DNA of 64,000 bases from Solirubrobacterales bacterium (GCA_021155855.1 JAJNAZ010000001.1:186001-250000), one strand, 5' to 3'. Shown: positions 53,509 to 62,005, counted from the first letter of the stretch. Program-made: numbers and translations. Notes: generated by a model from the letters alone, not told the origin.

Positions 53509-54002
53509 TGCGTCTGAACGAGTCGACGATCGTCTCGGCCTCGCCGAAGCTGATCTGGGACTACATCGCCGACCCGGGCAACGCGCTCCACTACATGTCG
53601 GGCGTCACCCGCTGGGAGGTGGTCTCCGAGCGGCGCTCGGGGCTCGGGGCTCGTTACCGGATGCTGATCCAGGTCGGCTCGGCCGAGGTCGGCGGGCTGA
53701 TCGAGGTGGTCGAGTTCAGCCCCGAGCGCGACATGGCCTGGTCGTCGGTGACCGGCGTCGACCAGCGTGGACGCTGGCGCCTGCGCGGGGTCGGCGGTAG
53801 TCGCACCCGGGTCGAGTTCCGCTTCGCCTATGGCGTCGCCGGCGCCGGGATCACCGGCTACATCTCCGAGCTGGTCGCGGCGCCCTCTCTGCGTCGGCAC
53901 CTACGGCGCTCGCTGCAGCTGCTCAAGCGCCAGGTCGAGCACGAGAGGCTGCGCCGGGACGCCGCCGCACGGCAAGCCACGCCCGAGGCGACAACGGCCT
54001 AG
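53508..54002 (+). CDS. SRPBCC family protein (polyketide cyclase/dehydrase-like)
   Basis: The 164-residue protein has the START/Bet v1-like SRPBCC fold: NESTIVSASPKLIWDYIADPGN, the VGGLIEVVEFSPERDMAW strands, GSRTRVEFRF and a long C-terminal helix. Such proteins bind hydrophobic ligands. It is translationally coupled to the acyltransferase by a 1-nt overlap, supporting a lipid role. Confidence 0.84.
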   Translation: MRLNESTIVSASPKLIWDYIADPGNALHYMSGVTRWEVVSERRSGLGARYRMLIQVGSAEVGGLIEVVEFSPERDMAWSSVTGVDQRGRWRLRGVGGSRTRVEFRFAYGVAGAGITGYISELVAAPSLRRHLRRSLQLLKRQVEHERLRRDAAARQATPEATTA

Positions 54003-54028
54003 CGGCCGCGACTGCTCGGCTCAGCCCG

Positions 54029-54370
54029 TCAGCTCCGCTTGCGGTTCACCGCTGTCAGCAGCTGCCGCTTGCTCATCTTCGAGCGCCCCGAGATCTTCAG
54101 CCGCTTGGCTTCGTTGTAGAGCTGCTCGCGGGTGCGCCCGCCCGGGCCGGATCCCGAGCGCTTGCCGCCGCGGCGACCCGACGAGATGTCGCGAGTCGAG
54201 CTGCGCGAGCCGGTACGGGATTCGCCGGCACGCGCCCTCTCCTTGTTCACGGTCCGCGCCGCGATCTCCTCGGCGCGGCGCGCCGAGCGGCCCTGCTTGC
54301 GCTCGCTCTTCTTCACGTGCTCGTACTGGCGGGCGCGCTTGCTGCCCTTCTTGACTCCGCGTGGTGGCAT
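54029..54370 (-). CDS. Basic Rho_N-like protein (annotated elsewhere as plasmid stabilisation protein)
   Basis: A very basic 113-residue protein: an N-terminal Lys/Arg-rich tract (KKGSKRARQYEHVKKSERKQ), a Ser/Arg/Gly-rich middle, and a C-terminal helical Rho_N/SAP-like segment TREQLYNEAKRLKISGRSKM. A nucleic-acid-binding role is likely; the plasmid name is historical and there is no plasmid context. The ATG at 54370 is preceded by a strong AGGAGG. Confidence 0.8.
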   Translation of the reverse strand: MPPRGVKKGSKRARQYEHVKKSERKQGRSARRAEEIAARTVNKERARAGESRTGSRSSTRDISSGRRGGKRSGSGPGGRTREQLYNEAKRLKISGRSKMSKRQLLTAVNRKRS

Positions 54371-54380
54371 CGTCTTCCTC

Positions 54381-55904
54381 CTAGTCGTCAGTTGGTGGGC
54401 GCTTGGGTTGAAGCGGGTGCACTGCCGGCCCGGTGAGGACCGCGCCGCCGGTCTCGAAGCGGGAACCGTGGCAGGGGCAGTCCCAGGTGCGCTCGGCATC
54501 GTTCCAACGCACGATGCAGCCAAGGTGGGTGCAGCGTGCGGAAACCGCGTGCAATCTCCCGGCGTCGTCGCGATGGACGGCCGTCTGGCCGAGCCCGTCG
54601 CCGATCACCCGGCCCTCCCCGGGTGCCAGGCCGGCCACGCCCCCGCGCTTGACGCGATCGGCGAAGAAGTGCAGCCCCGCGTCGGCGTTGTGCTTCAGCA
54701 GCTCGGGCGCCGAGCCGACCGGAGGTATTCGCCAAGGGTCAAACGACGCGGTCCACGGATGCTCGCGGCCGAGCGCCTCGTCGGCGAGCATCCGCGCCGC
54801 CGCGGTACCCATCGCGAGGCCCCACTTGCGCATCCCGGTCGCGGTCAGGACCCGATGCGAGAACGGCCACGCCCTGCCGATGTAGGGCAGGCCGTCCTCC
54901 GGCATGTAGTCGTGCGCGGACCAGCGATGCTCGAAGCCGGCGACGTCGAACCGCTCGCGTGCATAGCGCTCCAGGGCCTTGAAGCGCCGGACAGGGTCGC
55001 CCCTGCCGAGCACGTGCGACTCACCGCCGACGATCAACAGCTCCTCGTCGTTCCAGCGGGCGGCGCGCAGCGAGCGACCCGGCTGCTCGGCCTGCAGGTA
55101 CATCCCCAGCGGCGGCTGGGTGCGAACCCGCACGCTGGTCGCGTAGGAGCGCATCGGGTAGGCACGGGCGAAGAACAGCCCCCGGTCGAGGAACGGCAGC
55201 TGGGTGGCGACGATCACGCGCTCGGCCAGCACCGCCTGCCCCGCCTCGGTTCGCACCCGTGCGCCGGTCAGACCGACGGCCCGGGTCCGCTCAAACACGC
55301 TCGTCCCCCCCTTCTCCAGCGCCGCGGCGATGCCGAGCAGGTACTTGACCGGGTGAAACTCGGCCTGTCGCTCGACACGCACGGCGGCGGCAACCTCGAA
55401 CGGCAGATCCGTCTTCTCCACGTAGGCGGCCGACAGCCCCGCTGCTGTCGCGGCCTCGGCCTCGGCCTCGATCTCGCCGCGGCGCGCCGGGTCCTCGGTG
55501 TAGGTGAAGTTCGGCTTGCGGCGAAGCTCGCAGTCGATCCCGAGCTCGCTCGCCAGCCGCTCGACCCTTTCCACTCCCCATTCGTTCGCCTCGCCGTAGA
55601 TCTGGGCGACGTCGCGGCCGTGGGTGGAGGTGATCGTGTCGTAGCTGAGGCCGTGCAGCGAGGACAGCTTCGCGGTCGTGTTGCCGCTCACCCCCGACGC
55701 CACCCGCCGGCCCTCGAGCACGGCCACCTCGGCGCCCCCCCGCTGCAGCTCCAGCGCCGCGGTCAGGCCGACGATCCCGCCGCCGATGACGGCGACGTCG
55801 ACCTCGAGGTCGCGCTTGAGCGGCGGGCGCTGCGGGTGCTCAGCGCCGTCCAGCCACAGCGACACGCCGGTGCCGGGCAGGCCCTGAATCGTCTCGGCGC
55901 CCAT
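54381..55904 (-). CDS. FAD-dependent oxidoreductase with C-terminal Rieske domain
   Basis: The 507-residue enzyme joins a DAO-type flavoprotein to a Rieske cluster. The FAD site is VAVIGGGIVGLTAALELQRGG (about 37-57), with GVSGNTTAKLSSLHG after it. The Rieske [2Fe-2S] ligands are CTHLGC and CPCHGSRF near 455-480. The combination is known in bacteria and may pass electrons from a reduced substrate through the cluster; the substrate is unknown. It lies 10 nt upstream of the Rho_N-like gene. Confidence 0.9.
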   Translation of the reverse strand: MGAETIQGLPGTGVSLWLDGAEHPQRPPLKRDLEVDVAVIGGGIVGLTAALELQRGGAEVAVLEGRRVASGVSGNTTAKLSSLHGLSYDTITSTHGRDVAQIYGEANEWGVERVERLASELGIDCELRRKPNFTYTEDPARRGEIEAEAEAATAAGLSAAYVEKTDLPFEVAAAVRVERQAEFHPVKYLLGIAAALEKGGTSVFERTRAVGLTGARVRTEAGQAVLAERVIVATQLPFLDRGLFFARAYPMRSYATSVRVRTQPPLGMYLQAEQPGRSLRAARWNDEELLIVGGESHVLGRGDPVRRFKALERYARERFDVAGFEHRWSAHDYMPEDGLPYIGRAWPFSHRVLTATGMRKWGLAMGTAAARMLADEALGREHPWTASFDPWRIPPVGSAPELLKHNADAGLHFFADRVKRGGVAGLAPGEGRVIGDGLGQTAVHRDDAGRLHAVSARCTHLGCIVRWNDAERTWDCPCHGSRFETGGAVLTGPAVHPLQPKRPPTDD

Positions 55905-55940
55905 GGACGGCGGGTACCCCGGGCGGGAAACCGAAAACGA

Positions 55941-57602
55941 TCAGGCGAGCTCGCGCTTGAGGATCTTGCCGGTCGCGTTGCGGGGCAGCGAGTCGAGAAA
56001 CTCGACCTCGCGCGGAACCTTGTAGCCGGCGAGGTTCTGCTTCACGTGGCCGTTGAGCTCGTCATCGGTCACCGAGCCGTGCTCGGTGAGGACGACGAAG
56101 GCCTTCAGCCGCTGGCCGAACTCCTCGTCGTCAACGCCGATCACGGCAACCTCCTTGACCGCGTCGTGGCCGGCGAGCAGGTCCTCGACCTCGCGCGGGA
56201 AGACGTTCTCGCCGCCGGAAACGATCATCTCGTCCTCGCGACCGTCGATGAACAGGCGTCCCCCCTCGTCGAAATGCCCGACATCGCCGGAGGAGAGCAG
56301 GCCCTCATATTCGTCCTTCGACCCACCGCCGGTGTAACCCTCGAAGGCCATCTCGTTGCCGACGAACACCCGGCCCGTTTCCCCGGTCGGGAGCTCGCTT
56401 TCCCCCGCGGAGTCGACGATCCTGACCCTGGTGCCCCGGGGCGGCTTGCCGGCGGTGCCGGGCGCCTCGCGCAGGTCCTCGGGCGTCGCGATCGTCGCCC
56501 AGGCGACCTCGGTCGAGCCGTAGAGGTTGTAGAGGTTGTCGCCGAAGTGATCCATCCACTTGGTCGCCAGCGGTCCCGGCAGCGCCGAGCCGCTCGCGGC
56601 GGTGACGCGGAGGGTCGGCAGCTCATAGGAGGCCAGTGTCGGCTCGGGGAGCTGGAGGATGCGCTGCATCATCACCGGGACGACCACCAGCGCACTCGCC
56701 TCATTCTCCTCGACCGCCCGCAGCGTCCGCTCGGGATCGAACCGGCGCTGCAGCACGTAGGTCGAGTTCAGCGACAGCCCGAGCATGAAGTGAGCGAATC
56801 CCCAGGAGTGGAACAGGGGCGCGGCGATCACGGTTGTCTCCTCGGCCTTGAGCGGGATCCGCGAGAACATCGCCGCCAGCGGGGCGAGGCTTTCGGGCGC
56901 CCCGCGCTGGGCGCCCTTGGGCGTGCCGGTGGTCCCGGAGGTGAGGATGACGAAGCGAGCGGACTCGGCCGGCGGATCGAGATCCGCGTTGCCGTCGGAC
57001 CCGTCGATCAGCTCGTCGATCGTCGTGTCACCGCTGGAGCCGTCCTCGCGCCAGCCGACGAAGCTCGTCAGCCTCTGGCTCGCTTCGTCGAGAAGCTCGG
57101 CAAACTCCTCGTCGTAGATCAGCGCAGCCGGTCGCTCCCGCTCGACCACGCCGGCGAGCTGCGGCCCGGAGAACGCCGTGTTCATATAGAGCCCGTGCGC
57201 GCCGAGCTTCGAGACCGCCAGGGTCGCATCGACAAAGCGGCGATGGTTACGGCACATGATCGCGATCCCGTCGCCGGGGTCGACTCCCCTCGCGGCAAGC
57301 GCGCGCGCGAGCGCGTTCGAGCGCCGGTGCATCTCGGCGAAGCTGACCGTGCCATCCTCGTCGACGATCATCGTCCGGTCCGGGTTGTGGATCGCCGCGC
57401 TCGCAACTCCGGCGGCGGGCGAGGCGCCCCATCGGCGCAGCTCACGCAGCATCCGTACCAGCTTGTCCGGGCGCACCGGGCGCACCACCCCGGCCTCGGC
57501 CAGCGCGACGAGGTTGAATGGCACGTCGGGCAGCGGGCCGAGCGACCCGACCTTGACCCGGCGCAGCAGCCCGCCAGGCGAGGCGAGTTGACCGAGATCC
57601 AT
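55941..57602 (-). CDS. AMP-dependent acyl-CoA synthetase
   Basis: Activates a carboxylic acid, probably a fatty acid, to its CoA thioester. The 553-residue ANL-family protein has the phosphate loop LTSGTTGTPKG (about 223-233), LYGSTEVAWATI, GDVGHFDEGG, the hinge DEMIVSGGENVFP and the C-terminal catalytic Lys in NATGKILKREL. It resembles FadD-type enzymes of Actinobacteria. TAGAGT (57611-57616) lies 8 nt before the ATG. It is part of the lipid-related set between ispF and cysS. Confidence 0.93.
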   Translation of the reverse strand: MDLGQLASPGGLLRRVKVGSLGPLPDVPFNLVALAEAGVVRPVRPDKLVRMLRELRRWGASPAAGVASAAIHNPDRTMIVDEDGTVSFAEMHRRSNALARALAARGVDPGDGIAIMCRNHRRFVDATLAVSKLGAHGLYMNTAFSGPQLAGVVERERPAALIYDEEFAELLDEASQRLTSFVGWREDGSSGDTTIDELIDGSDGNADLDPPAESARFVILTSGTTGTPKGAQRGAPESLAPLAAMFSRIPLKAEETTVIAAPLFHSWGFAHFMLGLSLNSTYVLQRRFDPERTLRAVEENEASALVVVPVMMQRILQLPEPTLASYELPTLRVTAASGSALPGPLATKWMDHFGDNLYNLYGSTEVAWATIATPEDLREAPGTAGKPPRGTRVRIVDSAGESELPTGETGRVFVGNEMAFEGYTGGGSKDEYEGLLSSGDVGHFDEGGRLFIDGREDEMIVSGGENVFPREVEDLLAGHDAVKEVAVIGVDDEEFGQRLKAFVVLTEHGSVTDDELNGHVKQNLAGYKVPREVEFLDSLPRNATGKILKRELA

Positions 57603-57626
57603 CGCGCTTAACTCTACGCGCCGCCG

Positions 57627-58085
57627 CTATCCGGAGGCGCCGATGAGCACGACCGCCACGCACGCGATCCCCTCGCCCCGTCCGACCCACCCCATGCCCT
57701 CGTTCGAGCTCGCCTTGACGCTCACCGGCGCCCCCAGGGTGGCGGAGAGGTTGCGCTCCATCTCCCCGCGATGCGGGCCGAGCCGCGGCGACTCGCAGAT
57801 CACGCTCGCGTCGACGTTGATCACGGGACCACCGAGGAGGCCGAGCACGGTGCGCAGCAGATCGAGCGAGTCGGCATCGCGCCAGCGGTCGTCATCAGGC
57901 GGAAAGTGGGTCCCGAGGTCGCCCATCCCGGCGGCTCCGAGCAGTGCGTCGATCACGGCGTGGGTGAGGACATCGGCGTCGGAGTGACCCCCGAGCCCGG
58001 CCTCGTGCTCGATTTCGACCCCGCCCAGCACCAGTCGGCGCCCGGGCGCGAAGCGGTGGCTGTCATAGCCGACCCCGATTCTCAT
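57627..58085 (-). CDS. ispF: 2-C-methyl-D-erythritol 2,4-cyclodiphosphate synthase
   Basis: Fifth step of the MEP isoprenoid pathway. The 152 residues have the metal and substrate motifs GVGYDSHRF, GGHSDADVLTHAVIDALLGA, GDLGTHFPPDD and the C-terminal KASSNEGMGWVGRGEGIA. The ATG overlaps the PHP gene stop (ATGA). The usual neighbour ispD is 2.2 kb away, separated by the PHP gene and a divergent membrane-protein pair. Confidence 0.97.
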   Translation of the reverse strand: MRIGVGYDSHRFAPGRRLVLGGVEIEHEAGLGGHSDADVLTHAVIDALLGAAGMGDLGTHFPPDDDRWRDADSLDLLRTVLGLLGGPVINVDASVICESPRLGPHRGEMERNLSATLGAPVSVKASSNEGMGWVGRGEGIACVAVVLIGASG

Positions 58086-58906
58086 CCGAGCGGCTCCAGC
58101 CGGCGCTCGCGGCGCTCGAAGACCGCGATCTCCTCGACCCCCCAGCCGTGCATCGCCTCGATCGCCCGGTCGTAGTCCCGGCCGACCTCCTCGGGCGCAT
58201 GGGCATCCGAGGAGAGTGAGAACGCGGCGCCCGCCTCGACGCACATCGCCGCGAACGCCGGAGCCGGATAGAGCTCGGCGACGGGCTTGCGCAGCCCGGC
58301 GGTCGAGACCTCAACCGCGACGCCGGCCTCGGCGATCGCCTCGACCGCCGGCTCGTAGTGAAAGCGCGGGTCGCGGTCGGGCGCCGGCCGGGCACGACCC
58401 CAGACCTTGACCAAGTCGGGGTGGGCGACGACGTCGTAGAGCCCCGACCGGACCAGCTCGGCCAGGGCCTCGAAGTAGCGGCGCCAGATCCGATCCGGGT
58501 CGCCGCCCCGCTCCCAGATGTCGTAGCCGTCGTGGTCGACGGCGCGGTCACCGACGAAGTGGACCGAGCCGAGCACGTAGTCGAACTCGCGCGCCTCGAG
58601 CAGGGCGGCGATCCTGTCCTCACGACCGGGGACGTGATCCATCTCGATCCCGAGCCGCAGCGGGCTCGCGGCGACGAAATCGCAGTACGAGTCCAGATCG
58701 CCGACGGCCTGCTCGCGCCAGAACTCGTGGTCCCAGACGTCGAGCGCTGCGGTGAACCGGTAGACGTGCTCGGACACCCCGAGCTCCTCGACGCCGGCCT
58801 CCCGTGCCGCCTGGAGGTAGCGGTCTACGTTGCCGGGGGTGAAGTAGCGCTCGGCGCTCGCTTCGAGCTCGTCCGGTCGCAGGTGAACGTGGTAGTCCGT
58901 GAGCAT
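58082..58906 (-). CDS. PHP-domain phosphatase (histidinol-phosphatase HisK-like)
   Basis: The 274-residue PHP-fold protein has DYHVHLRP near the start, GVSEHVYRF, LGIEMDHVPG, VLGSVHFVGD, VVAHPDLVKVWG and SSDAHAPEEVG, which supply the metal-binding His/Asp set. The size and order match the HisK/YtvP type. No other histidine gene is in the window. It shares a promoter element with the divergent DUF389 gene and is coupled to ispF. Confidence 0.88.
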   Translation of the reverse strand: MLTDYHVHLRPDELEASAERYFTPGNVDRYLQAAREAGVEELGVSEHVYRFTAALDVWDHEFWREQAVGDLDSYCDFVAASPLRLGIEMDHVPGREDRIAALLEAREFDYVLGSVHFVGDRAVDHDGYDIWERGGDPDRIWRRYFEALAELVRSGLYDVVAHPDLVKVWGRARPAPDRDPRFHYEPAVEAIAEAGVAVEVSTAGLRKPVAELYPAPAFAAMCVEAGAAFSLSSDAHAPEEVGRDYDRAIEAMHGWGVEEIAVFERRERRLEPLG

Positions 58907-58913
58907 CCGCCGG

Positions 58914-58920
58914 TACGCTA
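58914..58920. promoter_or_regulatory. Symmetric divergent -10 element (PHP gene / DUF389 gene)
   Basis: TACGCTA reads TACGCT rightward (58914-58919) and TAGCGT leftward (58920-58915). Each hexamer is exactly 8 nt from its start codon (ATG 58928 and ATG 58906), with 21 bp between the start codons. This is the most symmetric of three such elements in the window. Confidence 0.6.
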
Positions 58921-58927
58921 GCCGCCG

Positions 58928-59962
58928 ATGGTCCACATGCGGATCGTGGTGCCGAGCTACCAGTCCGAGCACGTGCTCGAGCTGCTGCAGCATCTGCCCT
59001 CGGCGTGCAACGTGATCTTCCTCGAGCGCGCGGCCCGCAAGCCCGAGGGCGACGTGATCCTCTTCGACGTCGCCCGCGAGGACGCGAGCGTGATCGTCTC
59101 CGATTTGCGCGAGCTCGACGTCGACACGGAGGGTTCGATCGCTATCGAGCACATCGACTCCGCGATCTCGGCGGTGGCGGCGGCTGCGGAACGGGCGGCC
59201 GAGGGCAGCCCCGGAGACGCCGTCGTCTGGGAGGAGGTCGAGTCGCGGACCTCGGAGAACATCGAGCTCAACGGCGTCTTCCTCGCCTTCTTCGCCCTCT
59301 CCTGCCTGATCGCCTCGGTCGGCATCCTGCTCGACTCGCCGATCCTGATCATCGGCGCGATGATCGTCGGTCCGGAGTTCGGGCCGATCGCCGGGCTCTG
59401 CGTCGCTCTGGTCCAGCGCCGCCGGGACGTCGCCCGGCGCTCGTTCACCGCGCTCGCGGTGGGCTTTCCGGTCGGGATCACCGCCGCCTTCCTGTTCGCG
59501 CTCATCGTCCGCGCCGTCGACCTGACCCCAGCCGGCTTCACGGTCGTCGACCACCCGCTGACCGACTTCATCTCCGACCCCGACGAGTTCTCGTTCATCG
59601 TCGCGGTCTTCGCCGGCATCGTCGGCATGCTCTCGCTGACCGCCGCCAAGTCGGGGGCGCTGGTCGGCGTCCTGGTCTCGATCACCACGATCCCGGCGGC
59701 CGCCAACATCGGCGTCGCCGCCGCCTACACCGAGTGGTCGGAGTGGCGCGGGGCGATGCTGCAGTTGACGCTCAACCTGACCGCGATCCTGCTCGCCGGG
59801 GTCGCCACCCTGTTCGTGCAGCGGCTCGTCTACGTGCGCCGCCGCCACGCCCATCTGCACGACTCGGCCCGCGAGGCCGCCGGCCTGCCGCTGGGGCGAA
59901 GCCGGCGCGTCGGCGGCGCGACCTACGGCCGTGCCACCGGCGAGGGCGAGGCGCCCCGGTGA
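58928..59962 (+). CDS. DUF389 membrane protein
   Basis: The 344-residue protein has an N-terminal cytoplasmic regulatory-like domain (about 1-105) and a membrane part with six helices, including FLAFFALSCLIASVGILLDSP and the family block LIIGAMIVGPEFGPIAGLCVAL. Function of DUF389 is unknown. ATG 58928 or 58937 are both possible; the first fits the promoter spacing. The stop overlaps the next gene (GTGA). Confidence 0.88.
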   Translation: MVHMRIVVPSYQSEHVLELLQHLPSACNVIFLERAARKPEGDVILFDVAREDASVIVSDLRELDVDTEGSIAIEHIDSAISAVAAAAERAAEGSPGDAVVWEEVESRTSENIELNGVFLAFFALSCLIASVGILLDSPILIIGAMIVGPEFGPIAGLCVALVQRRRDVARRSFTALAVGFPVGITAAFLFALIVRAVDLTPAGFTVVDHPLTDFISDPDEFSFIVAVFAGIVGMLSLTAAKSGALVGVLVSITTIPAAANIGVAAAYTEWSEWRGAMLQLTLNLTAILLAGVATLFVQRLVYVRRRHAHLHDSAREAAGLPLGRSRRVGGATYGRATGEGEAPR

Positions 59963-60129
59963 GCCGCACGGCCGCCGATCTTGGCCTCTTCGCCGTCGCC
60001 TTCGCCGGCGCGACCGGACTCGCCGAGCTGTTCGGCGCCGCGAACATGGGCACGGCGCTCAGCTTCGGCGTGCTCGCGTTCACGGCGGCGCTGATCTGGG
60101 TGCTGCGGCGACCGAACGACCGGCGATGA
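59959..60129 (+). CDS. 56-residue two-helix membrane protein
   Basis: A short frame coupled by GTGA to the DUF389 gene: helix one SRTAADLGLFAVAFAGATGL, a short loop with AANMG, helix two TALSFGVLAFTAALIWVL, and a basic end RRPNDRR. Codon bias matches real genes here. It may be a small partner of the DUF389 protein; no family is recognised. Confidence 0.65.
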   Translation: MSRTAADLGLFAVAFAGATGLAELFGAANMGTALSFGVLAFTAALIWVLRRPNDRR

Positions 60130-60160
60130 GTCCCGAGGCGCGCCGCAGTCTCAGGAATGA

Positions 60161-60235
60161 ATTGCGAACGAGGTCGGGATCGAGATCGGCTTGTTCACCG
60201 ATCCCGAGGGCCACGTTATCGGCGTCGTCAAGTAA
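60161..60235 (+). pseudogene. C-terminal remnant of a VOC-family gene
   Basis: In one frame the sequence reads VGIEIGLFTDPEGHVIGVVK followed by TAA, the typical last strand and end of a glyoxalase/VOC protein. A stop (60158-60160) precedes it and the rest of the gene is missing, so only about 24 codons of a former gene survive. The remnant is on the opposite strand to the IspD-VOC fusion next to it and does not match that VOC tail closely. Confidence 0.6.
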
Positions 60236-60306
60236 CGACGGTCACCGCGGCGCCCCCGAGGGGGGGCAAGGGCGTGCCTTCGTCTGCCCGCGGGCCGAAC
60301 GGGAAT

Positions 60307-61401
60307 TCAGCGGCCCAGCTCGATGTGGCTGTGGACGTTGATCACCGTGCCGTCGGGGTCCTCGACGAAGAAGCGCCTGATCCCCCAGGGCTCGTCGGTG
60401 AGCGGATAGACGACCGGCAGGCCGAGCCGCTGCGCCTCGGCGTGCACGGCGTCGACGTCGGCGACCTCAATCGCGATCGTGGTCCGGTGAGTCTCGGGGT
60501 CCCACTCGCGCTGCTCCTCGGAGCCGACGGTGAGCTCCGAGGTCGGGTGCGATGGCGAGGCGAGCATCAGAAAGCCCTGCTCGTCCATCGCCACCATCAG
60601 GCCGAGGAAGTCAGCGTAGAACGCCCTGCTCGCGTCGAGGTCGCGCGCGACGACGTTCGGCATCACCCGCCTGATCCATCTCCGCGGCCGCTCGCGCTCA
60701 CGTTCGGCGAGCAGCAGCTCCGCCAGCCGGAGGTCGGCACCGGTGGTCACCTTCAGGTTTTCCGCCGGCGCCGGCTCGACCAGGACCGTGCCTCCCCGCC
60801 GCTCGACCAGGACCGCGTCGTCGGTCGCTTCGGCAAGCGCGCCCGAGGAGGCGGCGTGCGCGTCGCGCAGGCGCCGGGCCCGGAACAGCTGCGGGGTCTG
60901 CGCCGCCCACAGCTGCTCGCGGTCCTCGGTGGCCTGCACCGTGGCGGAATCGGCGACCCGCTTGATCGTGTCGGTGACGGGCGCCGCGGCGATCACCCCG
61001 TCGGCCCCGGGACTCGAGCCGAGCCTCGTGATCAGCGCCTCGATCAGCTCGGGCGTGACCAGTGGCCGCGCCGCGTCGTGGACGGCGACCAGATCGGTCT
61101 CGACCCACTCCAGCCCGACGCCCACCGACTCCCCGCGGCTCGATCCCCCGGTCACAACCGTGATCGGGAGCTCGCCCCCGGCCTCGGCGGCGGCGCCCTC
61201 GAGCGCACCCTCGTAGCCGGCGGGCGCGGCGATCACCGCGGCGCGGACGCTCGCCGCGGCGGCGAACGCCTCCACGCACCAAGCGATCAGGGGACGGTCG
61301 GCGGCCACCACCAGCGCCTTCGGACCGCCGGCTCCGAGCCTGGCGCCGGAGCCGGCGGCCGCGATCACCGCCGTTGCCTGGAGGCCCTCAGCGGGCGCCA
61401 T
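60307..61401 (-). CDS. ispD: 2-C-methyl-D-erythritol 4-phosphate cytidylyltransferase fused to a VOC domain
   Basis: Residues 1-235 are IspD, third step of the MEP pathway: AAAGSGARLG (15-24) for CTP, AVHDAARPLV (106-115), PVTDTIKRV and NLKVTTGADL. Residues 246-364 form a VOC module (MPNVVARDLDASRAFYADFLG, FFVEDPDGTVINVHSHIE). There is no stop between them; the linker is Arg/Glu-rich. An ATG at the VOC start (60663) could serve as an internal start, so two products are possible. The IspD half looks fully functional. carD lies 10 nt upstream. Confidence 0.92.
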   Translation of the reverse strand: MAPAEGLQATAVIAAAGSGARLGAGGPKALVVAADRPLIAWCVEAFAAAASVRAAVIAAPAGYEGALEGAAAEAGGELPITVVTGGSSRGESVGVGLEWVETDLVAVHDAARPLVTPELIEALITRLGSSPGADGVIAAAPVTDTIKRVADSATVQATEDREQLWAAQTPQLFRARRLRDAHAASSGALAEATDDAVLVERRGGTVLVEPAPAENLKVTTGADLRLAELLLAERERERPRRWIRRVMPNVVARDLDASRAFYADFLGLMVAMDEQGFLMLASPSHPTSELTVGSEEQREWDPETHRTTIAIEVADVDAVHAEAQRLGLPVVYPLTDEPWGIRRFFVEDPDGTVINVHSHIELGR

Positions 61402-61411
61402 GGGCGGCCCG

Positions 61412-62005
61412 TTAGGCCGTGGCCTTGGCGCCGAAGCGCTCCTCCAGCAACTCGTCGATGTACTCCTCGGCGCCCTCCTCATCCTTGTCGAGCGCGTACA
61501 TGAACTCCGAGGCGAGGATCTTCTTCGCCCGCGTGTACATCTGCTTTTCGCCGGTGGACAGGCCCTTCTCCCACTCGCGGATCGCGAGGTTGCGGACGAC
61601 CTCGGCGAGCTCGTAGACGTCGCCGGTCTTGATCTTCTCGCGGTTGTACTTGAAGCGACGGTTCCAGTTCTTGGGCATCTCGGACACCTCACCGGTGAGC
61701 ACGTCGATCACGCGCCGCACCTGCTCCTCGTCGATCACCCGTCGCAGTCCGGCGCGGTGCGCGTTCTCGCACGGCACCATCACCGTCATGTCGTTGTGCA
61801 GGATCTTGATCGTCAGGTAATCCCGCGATTCGCCCATCATGTCGCGCGTTTCCTTCTTCAGCACGACCCCGGCACCGTGGTGCGGGTAGACGACGTTGTC
61901 GCCGACCTCGTACTCGCACACGGTGGTGTCGAGCTCGATCTCGGCCGCGGAGTCCTCTACTGCTACCTCTGTGATGTCTGCCTCCTCAATCAGCGACGGC
62001 CGCAT
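61412..62005 (-). CDS. carD: CarD-family transcriptional regulator
   Basis: Binds RNA polymerase beta and stabilises open complexes. The 197-residue protein has an N-terminal extension (1-30, acidic), the RNAP-interaction domain (YEVGDNVVYPHHGAGVV, YLTIKILHNDMTVMVP) and the helical DNA-binding domain (NWNRRFKYNREKIKTGDVYELAEVVRNLA, with the conserved Trp). Mycobacterial CarD is about 162 residues, so the extension is distinctive. It lies 15 nt after disA. Confidence 0.96.
   Translation of the reverse strand: MRPSLIEEADITEVAVEDSAAEIELDTTVCEYEVGDNVVYPHHGAGVVLKKETRDMMGESRDYLTIKILHNDMTVMVPCENAHRAGLRRVIDEEQVRRVIDVLTGEVSEMPKNWNRRFKYNREKIKTGDVYELAEVVRNLAIREWEKGLSTGEKQMYTRAKKILASEFMYALDKDEEGAEEYIDELLEERFGAKATA

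Noticed and set aside
54029-54370. Evidence of a plasmid or integrated element from the plasmid-stabilisation name
   Set aside because: The protein is a basic Rho_N-like protein common on actinobacterial chromosomes; no replication, partition or integration gene is nearby.
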